A stretch of 64,000 nucleotides of DNA, from assembly GCF_000422865.1 (NCBI RefSeq), contig NZ_KE383937.1:127986-191985 (forward strand), given 5' to 3'. Of the stretch, positions 1 through 8,653 are shown piece by piece. Source of the stretch: Oceanospirillum maris DSM 6286 (GTDB taxonomy: Bacteria; Pseudomonadota; Gammaproteobacteria; Pseudomonadales; Halomonadaceae). The translations under genes and the position numbers were made by a program. The notes below the pieces were generated by a model. That model did no database searches. It saw only the letters and a program-made list of their open reading frames with translations, and was not told the DNA's origin. Positions within the stretch are counted from its first letter, which is position 1. The number at the start of each line of letters is the position of its first letter.

Positions 1-1928
1 TGGGCGTCCAGATTAGCAACCCAATAAGACGGTGTTTTTCTCACATCTTGCCCGCCACAATTTGCGTCATCGTACAAGCAAACCTCATCCTGCTTGGTTG
101 CGGAGATTAGCTCTATACCTGTCTGCCAGTTATTTTGTAGGTAGCGCGCTTTGGCTCTCAGTTCCAGCGGTGATATCTGAGATAGGGCTTCGCCGTTATC
201 ATCATTTTCACCTTTAATCCAAGCTAGCTGGGTGCTAAATAACCAATTGGCATTGATACGGTGACTGGCTTCAGCTTCAATACCGATTAAGGTGGCATCT
301 ACATTGCTGTACCGGTCTTTACCGGAGATATTAGAGCGTAAAATATAGTCATCAACTTTATTCACCCAGCCACTCAACGAACCTTTAGCCGCCCCCATAT
401 CTACCGAAAGAATACCTTCTAACTGATGGTGTTTTTCAGGTTCTAGCTCTGGATTACCGATCCATTTAGATGTGGCGATATAGCGCTCTGTTGCATCGGC
501 TGTACGTACACTACGGGAGGCAATGGTTTCCCATTGGAATAGGGCGTTAATATTGTGATTCCAGTGTATAAAGCCACCAATATTGGTCTCTTCTTGATCT
601 GTATCACCGGTACCGTAAAGCATTTCTGGCGTTTTACTTGCCATCATGCCACCAGTAAAGGCTTCGCTAGCACGGTTAGCCTTGGCTTCTATTTGATCAA
701 TCCGTAGGCCGCCTTTGATACGATTTTTGGCATTTATTGTATATTCTGCTTCACCAAAGAGGCCTACTTGCTGGATCTCAGCATCAGGCCATTGAATACC
801 TGCTACTTTGCTCATCATCATTGGCAACTGCTGATTTGCGTTTCGGGTGTTTTTTTGAAGATCTAAACCCGCTAGCCAATCAATACGATTGGAGACCCCT
901 GTCAATACGATGCGCCCCCCTTGGGTGTCTGAGGTTGAAGGGGCATCCATTTTCATTGCTGCGGTTAAATCTCGCAGACTATAGTTGTCCATGAGGTGTT
1001 CAACATCACTTTGGTAAAGTTCTGCTTTTAGCGTTTTAACAGAACCATCGGTAAACTGGTGATCCAGCTTCAAGCGGATATTCTCTGCGCGCGCATAGGG
1101 GCTATCCATACCGGCACCAGGAAAAAGAACATCGGTTTCTTCCGCTTTTTCAAAACTACCTTGAATTCGGGTGTTATTACTCAGCGCATACCCAGCCATT
1201 AACGTGCCCGATTGGCTTTTATAAGCAGAGCGAACTTCGTTACCATCGCCATCATCATAGTTATCGCCTTCAGCGGCATGACCGATGACACGGATATAAC
1301 CTTGATCACTACCTGCGGCAATGTCAGCGGCTAATTCCCATTTTTCACCTTGCGACTCATAGCTGCTGCTGGCAGAACCTGTGACCGGTTTATTGTTAAA
1401 TTCGGGCCATTTACGCTCAAAAAGCACCGTTCCACCAGAACCGCCGCCACCATATTGCACCGTACGGTTGCCTTTTATAACCGTAATCCAGTCATAGCTA
1501 TCTACGGCAGTATACGTGGTGGGAGGGTCCATACGGTTCGGACAACCACCATGTAAATAAGCGCCATCAAGCAAGACATTAATCGCTGTTTGTTTCTGGC
1601 CTCGGATAATAGGGTCAATCGCGCGACCACCCATACGCGTTCCTGAAATACCGTTCAAGCTTTTTAGCAGCTCACCACCATCGGTAACAGGGGCCGGTTG
1701 TAGCGTTTGCAACGATTGGCTTAATGCTTGTGGCTGGCTTTTGGTTATCTCAATCATCAACCCTGTTGGCGCGACTGAATAAGTGGGGGTTGATACGGTT
1801 GATGTTGAGGCTGTGTCGGTTTCTGTTGTATCAGCTTCTGCGGCATGAGTAACAATAAAAGGAGTACCCATTAATGCAGACGTTACGGCTAAAGAGAGTA
1901 GAGAGCGTATAGGGGGCAAAGATTTCAT
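1..1928 (-). CDS. oprC: TonB-dependent copper receptor, OprC-like (3' end off window)
   Basis: Outer-membrane receptor that would import copper using TonB energy. The reading frame stays open from the ATG at 1928 to the window edge, about 642 residues, so the C-terminal barrel strands are missing. A signal peptide is followed by a plug domain with the motifs MGGRAIDPIIRG and HGGCPNRMDPP. Pseudomonas OprC binds copper through a CxxxM plus HxM pair. Here CPNRM lies at about residues 129-133 and HLM at about 311-313 (in VEHLMDNYSL), so both halves of the site are kept. SD-like AAGGGG lies just upstream of the start (bases 1932-1941, minus strand). The family is secure; metal choice is inferred from the ligands. 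The neighbouring YceI and membrane-protein genes run in the same direction but are separated by gaps. Confidence 0.88.
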   Translation of the reverse strand, partial: MKSLPPIRSLLSLAVTSALMGTPFIVTHAAEADTTETDTASTSTVSTPTYSVAPTGLMIEITKSQPQALSQSLQTLQPAPVTDGGELLKSLNGISGTRMGGRAIDPIIRGQKQTAINVLLDGAYLHGGCPNRMDPPTTYTAVDSYDWITVIKGNRTVQYGGGGSGGTVLFERKWPEFNNKPVTGSASSSYESQGEKWELAADIAAGSDQGYIRVIGHAAEGDNYDDGDGNEVRSAYKSQSGTLMAGYALSNNTRIQGSFEKAEETDVLFPGAGMDSPYARAENIRLKLDHQFTDGSVKTLKAELYQSDVEHLMDNYSLRDLTAAMKMDAPSTSDTQGGRIVLTGVSNRIDWLAGLDLQKNTRNANQQLPMMMSKVAGIQWPDAEIQQVGLFGEAEYTINAKNRIKGGLRIDQIEAKANRASEAFTGGMMASKTPEMLYGTGDTDQEETNIGGFIHWNHNINALFQWETIASRSVRTADATERYIATSKWIGNPELEPEKHHQLEGILSVDMGAAKGSLSGWVNKVDDYILRSNISGKDRYSNVDATLIGIEAEASHRINANWLFSTQLAWIKGENDDNGEALSQISPLELRAKARYLQNNWQTGIELISATKQDEVCLYDDANCGGQDVRKTPSYWVANLDA

Positions 1929-2038
1929 TGAAAGGGGTCCTTCTCTTCAAATAAGAATGCTTTTTTAACTAGAATGCTTGTTGCTTTTTTCTAGTGTCAT
2001 TTCAGGTTATATCATTAGGAAGGGAGCATTTGGCTTTG

Positions 2039-2060
2039 CTGGGCTGTCGTAACAGCCCAG
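2039..2060. terminator. Perfect 9-bp hairpin with tetraloop
   Basis: CTGGGCTGT and ACAGCCCAG pair perfectly around the loop CGTA. It lies between the end of the membrane-protein gene and the start of the copper receptor gene. There is no clear T-run on either strand, so it may be a factor-assisted terminator or an RNA stability element. The rest of 1929-2177 shows nothing else recognisable. Confidence 0.45.
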
Positions 2061-2177
2061 GAGGATCAAAGCCAGTTCGCTGTTAATGCATGGGAAGGAA
2101 TATTAACGTATCGGCATTAAATGGAAATGTGGCCTAGTGTCACAGCGACAAACTGCCATAGGGGTAAATGGTCATGT

Positions 2178-3017
2178 TTAAAACAATGATTGGGCTGGCC
2201 ATACAAGCCATAACGCTAATAAACCGGGGAGCAAGCTTAGCATTAACGTGGTACTGAGAGCTTTCCACCACGGCTGTGTATCGCTTGATTGGCGAGGCCA
2301 CTTTATTAATATCGGTAAGGCCAGTAATAACAGCGCCCAGATACTCACATCGGCGTAGTAATGGGCGTAAGCCAGTACCATTAGCCAAACCGCCACAGCT
2401 CCTTGGGTGATTGCGAATAGGGTGCGTTCCTGAAATGTGATGACGCGAGCGAGTAACCAGATACCACCAAGGGAAGCACATAGGCCGCCAACCATTTGAG
2501 CAAGAGATAACGAACTGGAAATACCAATCACCACCGCTGAAAGTGCCATCATGGTGATAAGGCTAACAGGGAAGCGAAAGCTATTGCTTTGGCGATCAGA
2601 GGCCATAATGGCTATGCCGCCAACCAGTAAACCTCCAATGGTATGGCTGATAAGGTCAATAATCGACATACGGCCTACAATTGGCTGAGCAACAACGGCA
2701 AAGCTCAATACAAGAGCCACCCCGAACCCTGCCATGCGGATATGATGGGGAACCCGAATGGCTAAGGCAGGAACAAGTGGCATAAGTGCCAGCCAGTCCA
2801 TTGCCTGGGCCGGAGGGAAACTCCAGCGCGTATGAATGCCTTGAAACGCCGTTAGCCAAGCAAACCATATTAAGGCTGGCGCTAAGAGATAAACGGCTTG
2901 GGTTTTACCGGCTTGCTCCAGTTTAAATATAATAAACCCAAGAATTAAGGCGCTAGCCAGCGGGTAGATCACCATGGGTAAAAGCATCATTAAAGGGGAA
3001 ACCGATTCACCGTACAT
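2178..3017 (-). CDS. Multipass integral membrane protein, unknown function
   Basis: 279 residues, almost entirely hydrophobic, with roughly eight predicted membrane helices separated by short loops such as KLEQAGKTQ and PRQSSDTQPW. No soluble domain, catalytic motif or clear metal-binding cluster can be seen, and I do not recognise the family. The ATG at 3017 is preceded by a purine-rich AGAGAGA, which supports the start. It sits between the OprC-like copper receptor and yceI on the same strand, about 90 bp after yceI, so a link to metal or envelope stress is possible but rests only on position. Confidence 0.7.
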   Translation of the reverse strand: MYGESVSPLMMLLPMVIYPLASALILGFIIFKLEQAGKTQAVYLLAPALIWFAWLTAFQGIHTRWSFPPAQAMDWLALMPLVPALAIRVPHHIRMAGFGVALVLSFAVVAQPIVGRMSIIDLISHTIGGLLVGGIAIMASDRQSNSFRFPVSLITMMALSAVVIGISSSLSLAQMVGGLCASLGGIWLLARVITFQERTLFAITQGAVAVWLMVLAYAHYYADVSIWALLLLALPILIKWPRQSSDTQPWWKALSTTLMLSLLPGLLALWLVWPAQSLF

Positions 3018-3107
3018 GGAATCTCTCTCTGTTAGCGGTTAGCGCTGTTGTTTATCGGATTATTTGTTTATTGATAGCTCGTTAATACGGCTGTTTTGTT
3101 AACAAAG

Positions 3108-3686
3108 TTATGGTTGGCCTTGGCTACGGATGCCTTCAATAAACAGCTCAATCTTAAGCTCGTCGCCAATAGCCCCTTGCATCTGATCAATACCAAAATC
3201 AGAGCGTTTAAGGGTTGCGGTGCCATTAAAACCGCTACGATAATTTTTCCAAGGATCTAAGCCTTCACCTATTTTTATGATGTCTAAGCTCACTGTCTTT
3301 GTAACGCCGTGCAGCATCAGTTCGCCAGTCAAAACACCTTGAGTCGCGCTTCCTTGGTAATGGGTTGAGGTGAAAGTGATCTCAGGGTATTGCTTGGTAT
3401 CCAAAAAGTCTGGGCTTTTGATATGTTTGTCACGGGCTTCATGATTAGAATCTAAACTGTCAGCATCAATAGTAACCGATACGCGAGATGCCGCAGGTTT
3501 CTCTGCATCGTAGCTATATTCGCCTTCAAGCCCGTTGAAGCGCACAACTGTTTCACTGAAGCCAAGGTGATTAACCTTAAAAAGAACCGCCGTATGGGCC
3601 GGATCAATTTTATAATCTGCGGCAAAAGTAGAGCTGGATATAAGTGCTGTCGCGAGTAATGCCGGTTTAAGCCAAGTATTAAGCAT
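3108..3686 (-). CDS. yceI: YceI family periplasmic lipid-binding protein
   Basis: 192 residues with a clear signal peptide ending at SSSTFA-ADYKI. The mature part starts with YKIDPAHTAVLFKVNHLGFS, the hallmark opening of the YceI lipocalin-like barrel, and contains the later family motifs SPDFLDTKQYPEITFTST and GELMLHGVTK. Members bind polyisoprenoid-type lipids in the periplasm and are often induced by stress or high pH. The length matches the family. The gene is divergent from the LysR gene at 3944, and the region between them carries a large inverted repeat that may be the shared control site. Confidence 0.93.
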   Translation of the reverse strand: MLNTWLKPALLATALISSSTFAADYKIDPAHTAVLFKVNHLGFSETVVRFNGLEGEYSYDAEKPAASRVSVTIDADSLDSNHEARDKHIKSPDFLDTKQYPEITFTSTHYQGSATQGVLTGELMLHGVTKTVSLDIIKIGEGLDPWKNYRSGFNGTATLKRSDFGIDQMQGAIGDELKIELFIEGIRSQGQP

Positions 3687-3719
3687 AATGATGTTTTCCT
3701 GTGAGATCCGTTAGCTAAG

Positions 3720-3780
3720 ATCGCGGCTTGCTAAAGGTCGTGCCTGTTTAGCAAGGGGCATGTTTAGCAAGGGCCGCGAT
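3720..3780. promoter_or_regulatory. Inverted repeat with repeated TTTAGCAAG boxes between yceI and lysR
   Basis: Outer arms ATCGCGGC (3720-3727) and GCCGCGAT (3773-3780) are complementary. Inside are CTTGCTAAA at 3727-3735 and TTTAGCAAG at 3747-3755 and 3763-3771, one inverted and two direct copies of the same 9-mer. The location between divergent genes fits an operator for the LysR protein or a strong RNA hairpin in the yceI leader. The binding protein is a guess. Confidence 0.45.
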
Positions 3781-3943
3781 GTAATAACGCTATTGTAGTA
3801 GAGAATTATTACCTTGATAATAGGTGCTAAAAACGATTCACTATTTCTTTTTAGTTAACAATGATTTGGCTTTTTTTTTGGCTCACTTGTGGCAAGTTAA
3901 TATATAAGGTGATCGCTTTTACTCAGACAGGAAAGATGTATGT

Positions 3944-4846
3944 ATGGATAAATATACAGCAATGCAGGTTTTTTGCCGTGTTGTGGAGCAGGAAAGTTTT
4001 GCCGCTACTGGGCGAAGCCTTAATATTTCAACGGCTATGGTAAGCAAACATATTGCCGCCCTTGAAAAAGAGTTGGGTATTCGCTTACTGAATCGTACCA
4101 CACGTCGTGTGAAGCCTACGGATGAAGGTCTTTATTATTACAATCACTGTTGTCGTTTGCTCTCTGAAATTGAAGCACTCGAATCTTCTGTCACCCAGCA
4201 AGGGCAAGAACCCCGTGGTTTACTGCGCCTAACCGCCCCGATGGACTTTACCTTATTACATTTGATGGAGCCGATTCAGCAATTTCAGCAGGCATACCCG
4301 CTGGTGCGTATTGAATTAGAGCTGGATGACCGGCAGCGTAATCTAACCGCTGATAAGTTTGATGTGGCGATTCGTATTGCCAATCTAGCGGATTCAAGTC
4401 TTGTGGCACAGAAGCTAGCGACATGCCACGGTGGCGTGTATGTTTCACCAGGCTATCTTGAGCAGTACGGCACACCGAAACATCCACTAGAACTGCAACA
4501 GCATCGCTGTCTGTTTTATACCAATCATACGCAAGATAAAAACTATTGGGTCTTTCAAGATAAAAAAGGCCAGCGCCAAAAAGTGCGTATTAATTGGACG
4601 TTGGCACTGAATAATGGCCGTGCGTTATGTGAGGCTGCCGCTCAAGGCATGGGGTTAATTCAACAGCCTGACTTTATCACCGCACCCTTTGTGCAAGATG
4701 GCCGCTTAGTGGGCTTGTTTGAAGATTACCCTAGCCAAGAGCTTAATATCTATGCGGTGTATCAGCACCGGCAGTTTCTACCGGCGCGAATTGTTGCGTT
4801 TGTCGATTTTCTGAAAAACTATTTTGAGTGCAATAAAAGATGGTAA
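3944..4846 (+). CDS. LysR family transcriptional regulator
   Basis: 300 residues. An N-terminal winged helix-turn-helix spans about residues 1-60 (MQVFCRVVEQESFAATGRSL, then ISTAMVSKHIAALEKELG and LLNRTTRRV), followed by the periplasmic-binding-like effector domain (LRLTAPMDFTLLHL, DVAIRI, GMGLIQQPDF). This pattern is typical of the AaeR/DsdC-like branch that controls a divergent neighbour. The ATG at 3944 has a purine-rich GGAAAG 11 bases upstream. Divergent orientation to yceI suggests yceI as a target. The inducer is unknown. Confidence 0.93.
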   Translation: MDKYTAMQVFCRVVEQESFAATGRSLNISTAMVSKHIAALEKELGIRLLNRTTRRVKPTDEGLYYYNHCCRLLSEIEALESSVTQQGQEPRGLLRLTAPMDFTLLHLMEPIQQFQQAYPLVRIELELDDRQRNLTADKFDVAIRIANLADSSLVAQKLATCHGGVYVSPGYLEQYGTPKHPLELQQHRCLFYTNHTQDKNYWVFQDKKGQRQKVRINWTLALNNGRALCEAAAQGMGLIQQPDFITAPFVQDGRLVGLFEDYPSQELNIYAVYQHRQFLPARIVAFVDFLKNYFECNKRW

Positions 4847-4887
4847 TTTGGATGATTAAAGGATAAATCACTGGAATATCAAACGCC

Positions 4888-6717
4888 TTATTCTTCCCCT
4901 AAGAAACCACCGGTTTGGTGCGCCCAGAGTTGCGCATAAATGCCGTTTTGAGCGATAAGTTCGGCATGACTGCCCTGTTCAAGTACCTGCCCTTTATCCA
5001 GCACCACTAAACGATCCAATGCGGCGATGGTGGATAAACGGTGGGCAATGGCGATGACAGTTTTGCCCTCCATTAGCGTGTAAAGGCTCGCCTGAATGGC
5101 AGCTTCTACTTCGGAATCCAGGGCGGAAGTTGCTTCATCCAACAGCAGAATCGGCGCATCTTTCAGCAGCACCCGTGCAATGGCGATACGCTGGCGCTGA
5201 CCGCCGGAGAGCTTCACGCCTCGCTCACCCACATGAGCATCGTACCCCTTACGGCCTTTTTGGTCGGTGAGGCCGAGAATAAACTCATGGGCTTCTGCCT
5301 TTTTCGCGGCGGCGATCATCTCTTCTTCGCTGGCATCTGGTCGGCCATAAAGAATGTTATCTCGTACCGAACGATGCAGCAGCGAGGTATCCTGCGTCAC
5401 CATGCCGATCTGCGCCCGTAGGCTATCTTGAGTGATGTGTCGAATATCCTGACCGTCTACCTTGATTTGTCCGGACTCAACATCAAAGAAACGCATCAAC
5501 AGATTTACAAGTGTTGATTTTCCCGCCCCAGAGCGCCCCACAAGACCGACTTTCTCACCGGGTTTTATTCTAAGGTTTAACAGCGGGATTACCGGCTTAT
5601 CTTCACCATAATGGAAAACGACTTGGTCGTAATGAATACCACCTTCGTCCACGGTGATCGGTGCGGCATCGGGATGATCCTGTACCTGTAGGGGCTTAGA
5701 TAGCGTGCTCATGCCATCAACCACAGTGCCAATATTTTCAAACAGTGCGCTGACTTCCCACATCACCCAGTGAGACATACCGTTTAAACGCAGAGCCAGT
5801 GCGATAGAAATCGCAATAGCCCCCACACCCACAGTACCGTTTAGCCACATCATGATCGACAGGGCTGCAATTGAAAAAGTCAGTAGGTGGTTGATGCCTT
5901 GCACACAAAAATTCAGCCAAGTGACTAACCGCATCTGTTGGTATACGGTGCCAAGAAACTGATCCATACCTTCTCGGGCAAAAGCGGCCTCACGGTTGGT
6001 GTGAGAAAACAGCTTCACCGTCGCGATATTGGTATAGGAATCGACAATACGACCGCTCATCAGTGAGCGCGCATCCGCTTGATCGGTGGAAACCGCCTTC
6101 AGCTTAGGTACAAAATAGACCTGAACTGCGATATAGAGCAGCAACCAGACCAGCACTGGCACCATTAGTCGCCAATCGGCCTGTGCCACCAGTACCAGCA
6201 TGGCAATAAAAGAAACCGCAATATAAACCAGCACATTGAGCAGCTTCATCACGGACTCGCGTACCGCAAGGGCTGTTTGCATCACTTTAGTAGCGATACG
6301 GCCGGCAAAATCGTTGGAGTAAAACGACACGCTTTGCTTCAGCAGGTAACGATGTGCCTGCCAGCGAATCACCATAGGAAAGTTGCCCAACAGAGATTGG
6401 TGTACCACCAGAGAATGCAACAGGCCAACTAACGGCAGCGCCACCAAAGGCACCAGTGCCATCCAAAATAAAGTTGCACCTTCTTGTTCGAGAAAGGTTT
6501 TGGGGTCTTGAGTCGACAGCCAATCCACCAGCTGTCCCATAAAGCTGAACAGTGTCACCTCTAAAACCGCTACCCCCGCTGTTAACACTGACATTAAAAG
6601 GAGAGGAATCCCCATGCCTTTCGTGTAATGCAGGCAAAACTGCAGCAACTTAGCGGGAGGTTGTTGAGGCTCTTCCTTGGGAAAGGCGGGGATAAGGCGT
6701 TCAAAAAAAGAAAACAT
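4888..6717 (-). CDS. ABC transporter, fused permease and ATPase (exporter type)
   Basis: About 609 residues: an N-terminal six-helix transmembrane domain (about 40-330) and a C-terminal nucleotide-binding domain. Walker A is GRSGAGKST, the signature is LSGGQRQRIAIAR, Walker B is ILLLDEATSALD, and the switch histidine is in AHRLST, so the ATPase site is complete. It is a homodimeric half-transporter of the MsbA/multidrug class; the substrate cannot be read from the sequence. A longer frame begins with TTG at 6816, but its extra 33 residues are Pro-rich and unlike the family, so the ATG at 6717 is preferred. It stands alone, convergent with the LysR gene. Confidence 0.92.
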   Translation of the reverse strand: MFSFFERLIPAFPKEEPQQPPAKLLQFCLHYTKGMGIPLLLMSVLTAGVAVLEVTLFSFMGQLVDWLSTQDPKTFLEQEGATLFWMALVPLVALPLVGLLHSLVVHQSLLGNFPMVIRWQAHRYLLKQSVSFYSNDFAGRIATKVMQTALAVRESVMKLLNVLVYIAVSFIAMLVLVAQADWRLMVPVLVWLLLYIAVQVYFVPKLKAVSTDQADARSLMSGRIVDSYTNIATVKLFSHTNREAAFAREGMDQFLGTVYQQMRLVTWLNFCVQGINHLLTFSIAALSIMMWLNGTVGVGAIAISIALALRLNGMSHWVMWEVSALFENIGTVVDGMSTLSKPLQVQDHPDAAPITVDEGGIHYDQVVFHYGEDKPVIPLLNLRIKPGEKVGLVGRSGAGKSTLVNLLMRFFDVESGQIKVDGQDIRHITQDSLRAQIGMVTQDTSLLHRSVRDNILYGRPDASEEEMIAAAKKAEAHEFILGLTDQKGRKGYDAHVGERGVKLSGGQRQRIAIARVLLKDAPILLLDEATSALDSEVEAAIQASLYTLMEGKTVIAIAHRLSTIAALDRLVVLDKGQVLEQGSHAELIAQNGIYAQLWAHQTGGFLGEE

Positions 6718-6911
6718 AGCAGCTCTCGTCAGCAGTTTATCTGAATCAGGTGGCTTAATCGGTGATGCATGGGATGGTGTAACAGGATGAGCATCATAGG
6801 GGAATCTGAGAAACAAGCCAGTGCTTACCGGGATTAACCGGAAGCTGTGGCCTGTAAAAATTAATCAGAGATTTTTTTACTGCTAAGACTTTTGGTTAAA
6901 GCTCGCTTCTG

Positions 6912-6917
6912 TATAAT
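6912..6917 (+). promoter_or_regulatory. Probable -10 box for the yhhQ transcript
   Basis: A perfect TATAAT lies about 130 bases upstream of the riboswitch aptamer. The -35 region is weak (CTTTTG at 6889-6894, 17-base spacing). It would give a leader of about 165 bases before yhhQ. The rest of 6718-7047, between divergent genes, shows no other clear feature. Confidence 0.45.
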
Positions 6918-7047
6918 GCAGCGCCAGCGAAGCCGTTTGTTTATCGAATGATGTTAAGGTCAGCCTGTTATTGGTTAAGTCAGTCCGCTATTGGTTTTTT
7001 CAAAACGGATATTAACGTCCTCAAAAATAAAGGCTTCAAAAAATTTA

Positions 7048-7080
7048 CTTGGGTTCCCTCACCCCAATCAATAAAAAGGT
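7048..7080 (+). ncRNA. preQ1-I riboswitch candidate, translational type
   Basis: Stem P1 is TTGGG (7049-7053) with CCCAA (7063-7067). The loop starts with T7054 and ends with C7062, matching the U6 and C15 that contact preQ1 in the Thermoanaerobacter aptamer. An A-rich tail (7070-7077) ends in AAGG at 7076-7079. CCT at 7057-7059 can pair with AGG at 7077-7079 to make the P2 pseudoknot. The same AAGG is the ribosome binding site, 8 bases before the yhhQ start, so ligand binding would block translation. The downstream gene is a queuosine-precursor transporter, the expected target. Confidence 0.82.
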
Positions 7081-7087
7081 ATCACTG

Positions 7088-7756
7088 ATGAGTGCATTCA
7101 CACCTGCTCAACAGCGCAAAGCGCTGACCTATTTGGTGGCTTTTCACCTACTGATTATTACCTCAAGCAACTATCTTGTGCAGTTGCCTTTTACTTTATT
7201 CGGTTTTCATACCACTTGGGGCGCTCTAAGCTTTCCATTTATCTTTTTGGCAACCGATTTAACCGTACGTATTTTAGGCGCCGCTGCGGCCCGAAAAATC
7301 ATCTTTAAAGTGATGCTACCGGCGTTGGTTGTCTCCTACGTGCTATCGGTACTCTTCTTTGAAGGCGCGTATCAAGGCCTTGGCCAGCTGAGTGAATTTA
7401 ATCTCTTTGTTGCTCGAATCGCCATCGCCAGCTTTATGGCTTATGTCTTAGGGCAAATTCTAGACGTACAGGTCTTTAATCGACTGCGCCAAACCGGCCC
7501 GTGGTGGATCGCTCCAACCTTATCTACCGTTGTGGGTAACGCCCTAGATACACTCGCCTTCTTCTCCATTGCCTTTTATAAAAGCCCAGATGCTTTTATG
7601 GCCGCCAACTGGGTAGAGATCGCAACCTTAGACTATCTGTTTAAAATAGTGATTTCCCTTTTGCTCTTTGTTCCTCTGTACGGCGTACTGCTTAACACCC
7701 TAAGCCGCAGACTGACACAGCTCAACAGCCCGTTGAAGACACAGGAAGCGCTTTAG
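7088..7756 (+). CDS. yhhQ: Queuosine precursor transporter, YhhQ family
   Basis: 222 residues, inner-membrane protein with about six helices. It takes up 7-cyano-7-deazaguanine (preQ0) or preQ1 for queuosine tRNA modification. Family motifs seen: SSNYLVQLPFTLFGFHTTWGA, FIFLATDLTVRI, and QILDVQVFNRL. The ATG at 7088 is chosen because AAGG sits 8 bases upstream; the in-frame TTG at 7049 lies inside the riboswitch and cannot be the start. Expression is probably shut down by preQ1 through the overlapping aptamer. A hairpin at 7807-7842 (GGTGTTT/AAACACC) follows the gene and may end the transcript. Confidence 0.93.
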   Translation: MSAFTPAQQRKALTYLVAFHLLIITSSNYLVQLPFTLFGFHTTWGALSFPFIFLATDLTVRILGAAAARKIIFKVMLPALVVSYVLSVLFFEGAYQGLGQLSEFNLFVARIAIASFMAYVLGQILDVQVFNRLRQTGPWWIAPTLSTVVGNALDTLAFFSIAFYKSPDAFMAANWVEIATLDYLFKIVISLLLFVPLYGVLLNTLSRRLTQLNSPLKTQEAL

Positions 7757-7873
7757 CTTTAACTTTTTCTTATTTTGATCTTTTCTAATTTTGTGTGCTT
7801 CGATAGTATTAGGTGTTTCTAATTATAAAACACCTGACTAATACCTTATACCTTACCGAGATTAGAGCACATC

Positions 7874-8455
7874 ATGAATAAATTACTCACAACCCTAGCG
7901 TTATTACCTGTCTTATCGACCTCCTCCTTTGTGTTGGCTGCTGATGCACAAACACCGGCTGAACTAAAAGCCGAAGCTAAAACGGTGATTCAAACACTGG
8001 CAAAAAATTTGATGGGCGAGCTTAAAACCACGGCACAAAAAGAAGGATTGCCTGCGGCGATTGAAGTTTGTAACACAAAAGCTATACCGATGACGGATGA
8101 TGTTTCTGGTATGAAGGGCTGGCAAATCAGTCGTACTAGTCTAAAGCTGCGTAATCCACAAAACGCCCCAGATGCTTGGGAGCGCAAAGTGTTAGAGCAG
8201 TTTGCTGGACAGGCAACTCAGGGAGCTGATCTGAAAGCGCTAGCTTATTCAGAGGTGATCACGGATAACAGTGGCCAGAAAAAGTTGCGTTTGATGAAGG
8301 CTATTCCGGTGGCAGAGCAGTGCCTTGCCTGTCATGGCAGTGAGTTGAAACCAGCGGTTAGCCAGAAGTTACAAGCACTTTACCCCCATGATAATGCGAA
8401 AGGCTTTAAAGCGGGAGATTTGCGCGGAGCCTTCTCGCTTGAGAAAGCGTTGTAA
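7874..8455 (+). CDS. Periplasmic c-type haem protein, Tll0287-like (DUF3365)
   Basis: 193 residues with a signal peptide ending near SSFVLA-ADAQ. The domain shows AAIEVCNTKA and the motif QISRTSLKLRNPQNAPDAWE, both typical of the DUF3365/Tll0287-like sensor fold. A single haem-attachment site CLACH lies near residue 150. It is probably a soluble periplasmic haem protein for redox or ligand sensing, although no signalling domain is attached here. It is a single gene; a hairpin at 8462-8488 (ATGCCAGAC/GTCTTGGCAT) follows the stop. The next gene is a diguanylate cyclase about 200 bp away, with no evidence of joint transcription. Confidence 0.88.
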   Translation: MNKLLTTLALLPVLSTSSFVLAADAQTPAELKAEAKTVIQTLAKNLMGELKTTAQKEGLPAAIEVCNTKAIPMTDDVSGMKGWQISRTSLKLRNPQNAPDAWERKVLEQFAGQATQGADLKALAYSEVITDNSGQKKLRLMKAIPVAEQCLACHGSELKPAVSQKLQALYPHDNAKGFKAGDLRGAFSLEKAL

Positions 8456-8653
8456 GGTGTTATGCCAGACTAGGGATGGTCTTGGCATGAGTAGGACGGT
8501 CTCAGTATAGATAGTTGCCGAGCAATCTGTTGTATTTTGTAAGATTTCCCCATGGTTTTTTATCTTTTCTCGTTATGAATATAAATTCACCAATGCTAAA
8601 ATTGGCTCATTTTTCTATCACATAATGATTATGTTCGCGAAAAAAGGTCTTTT

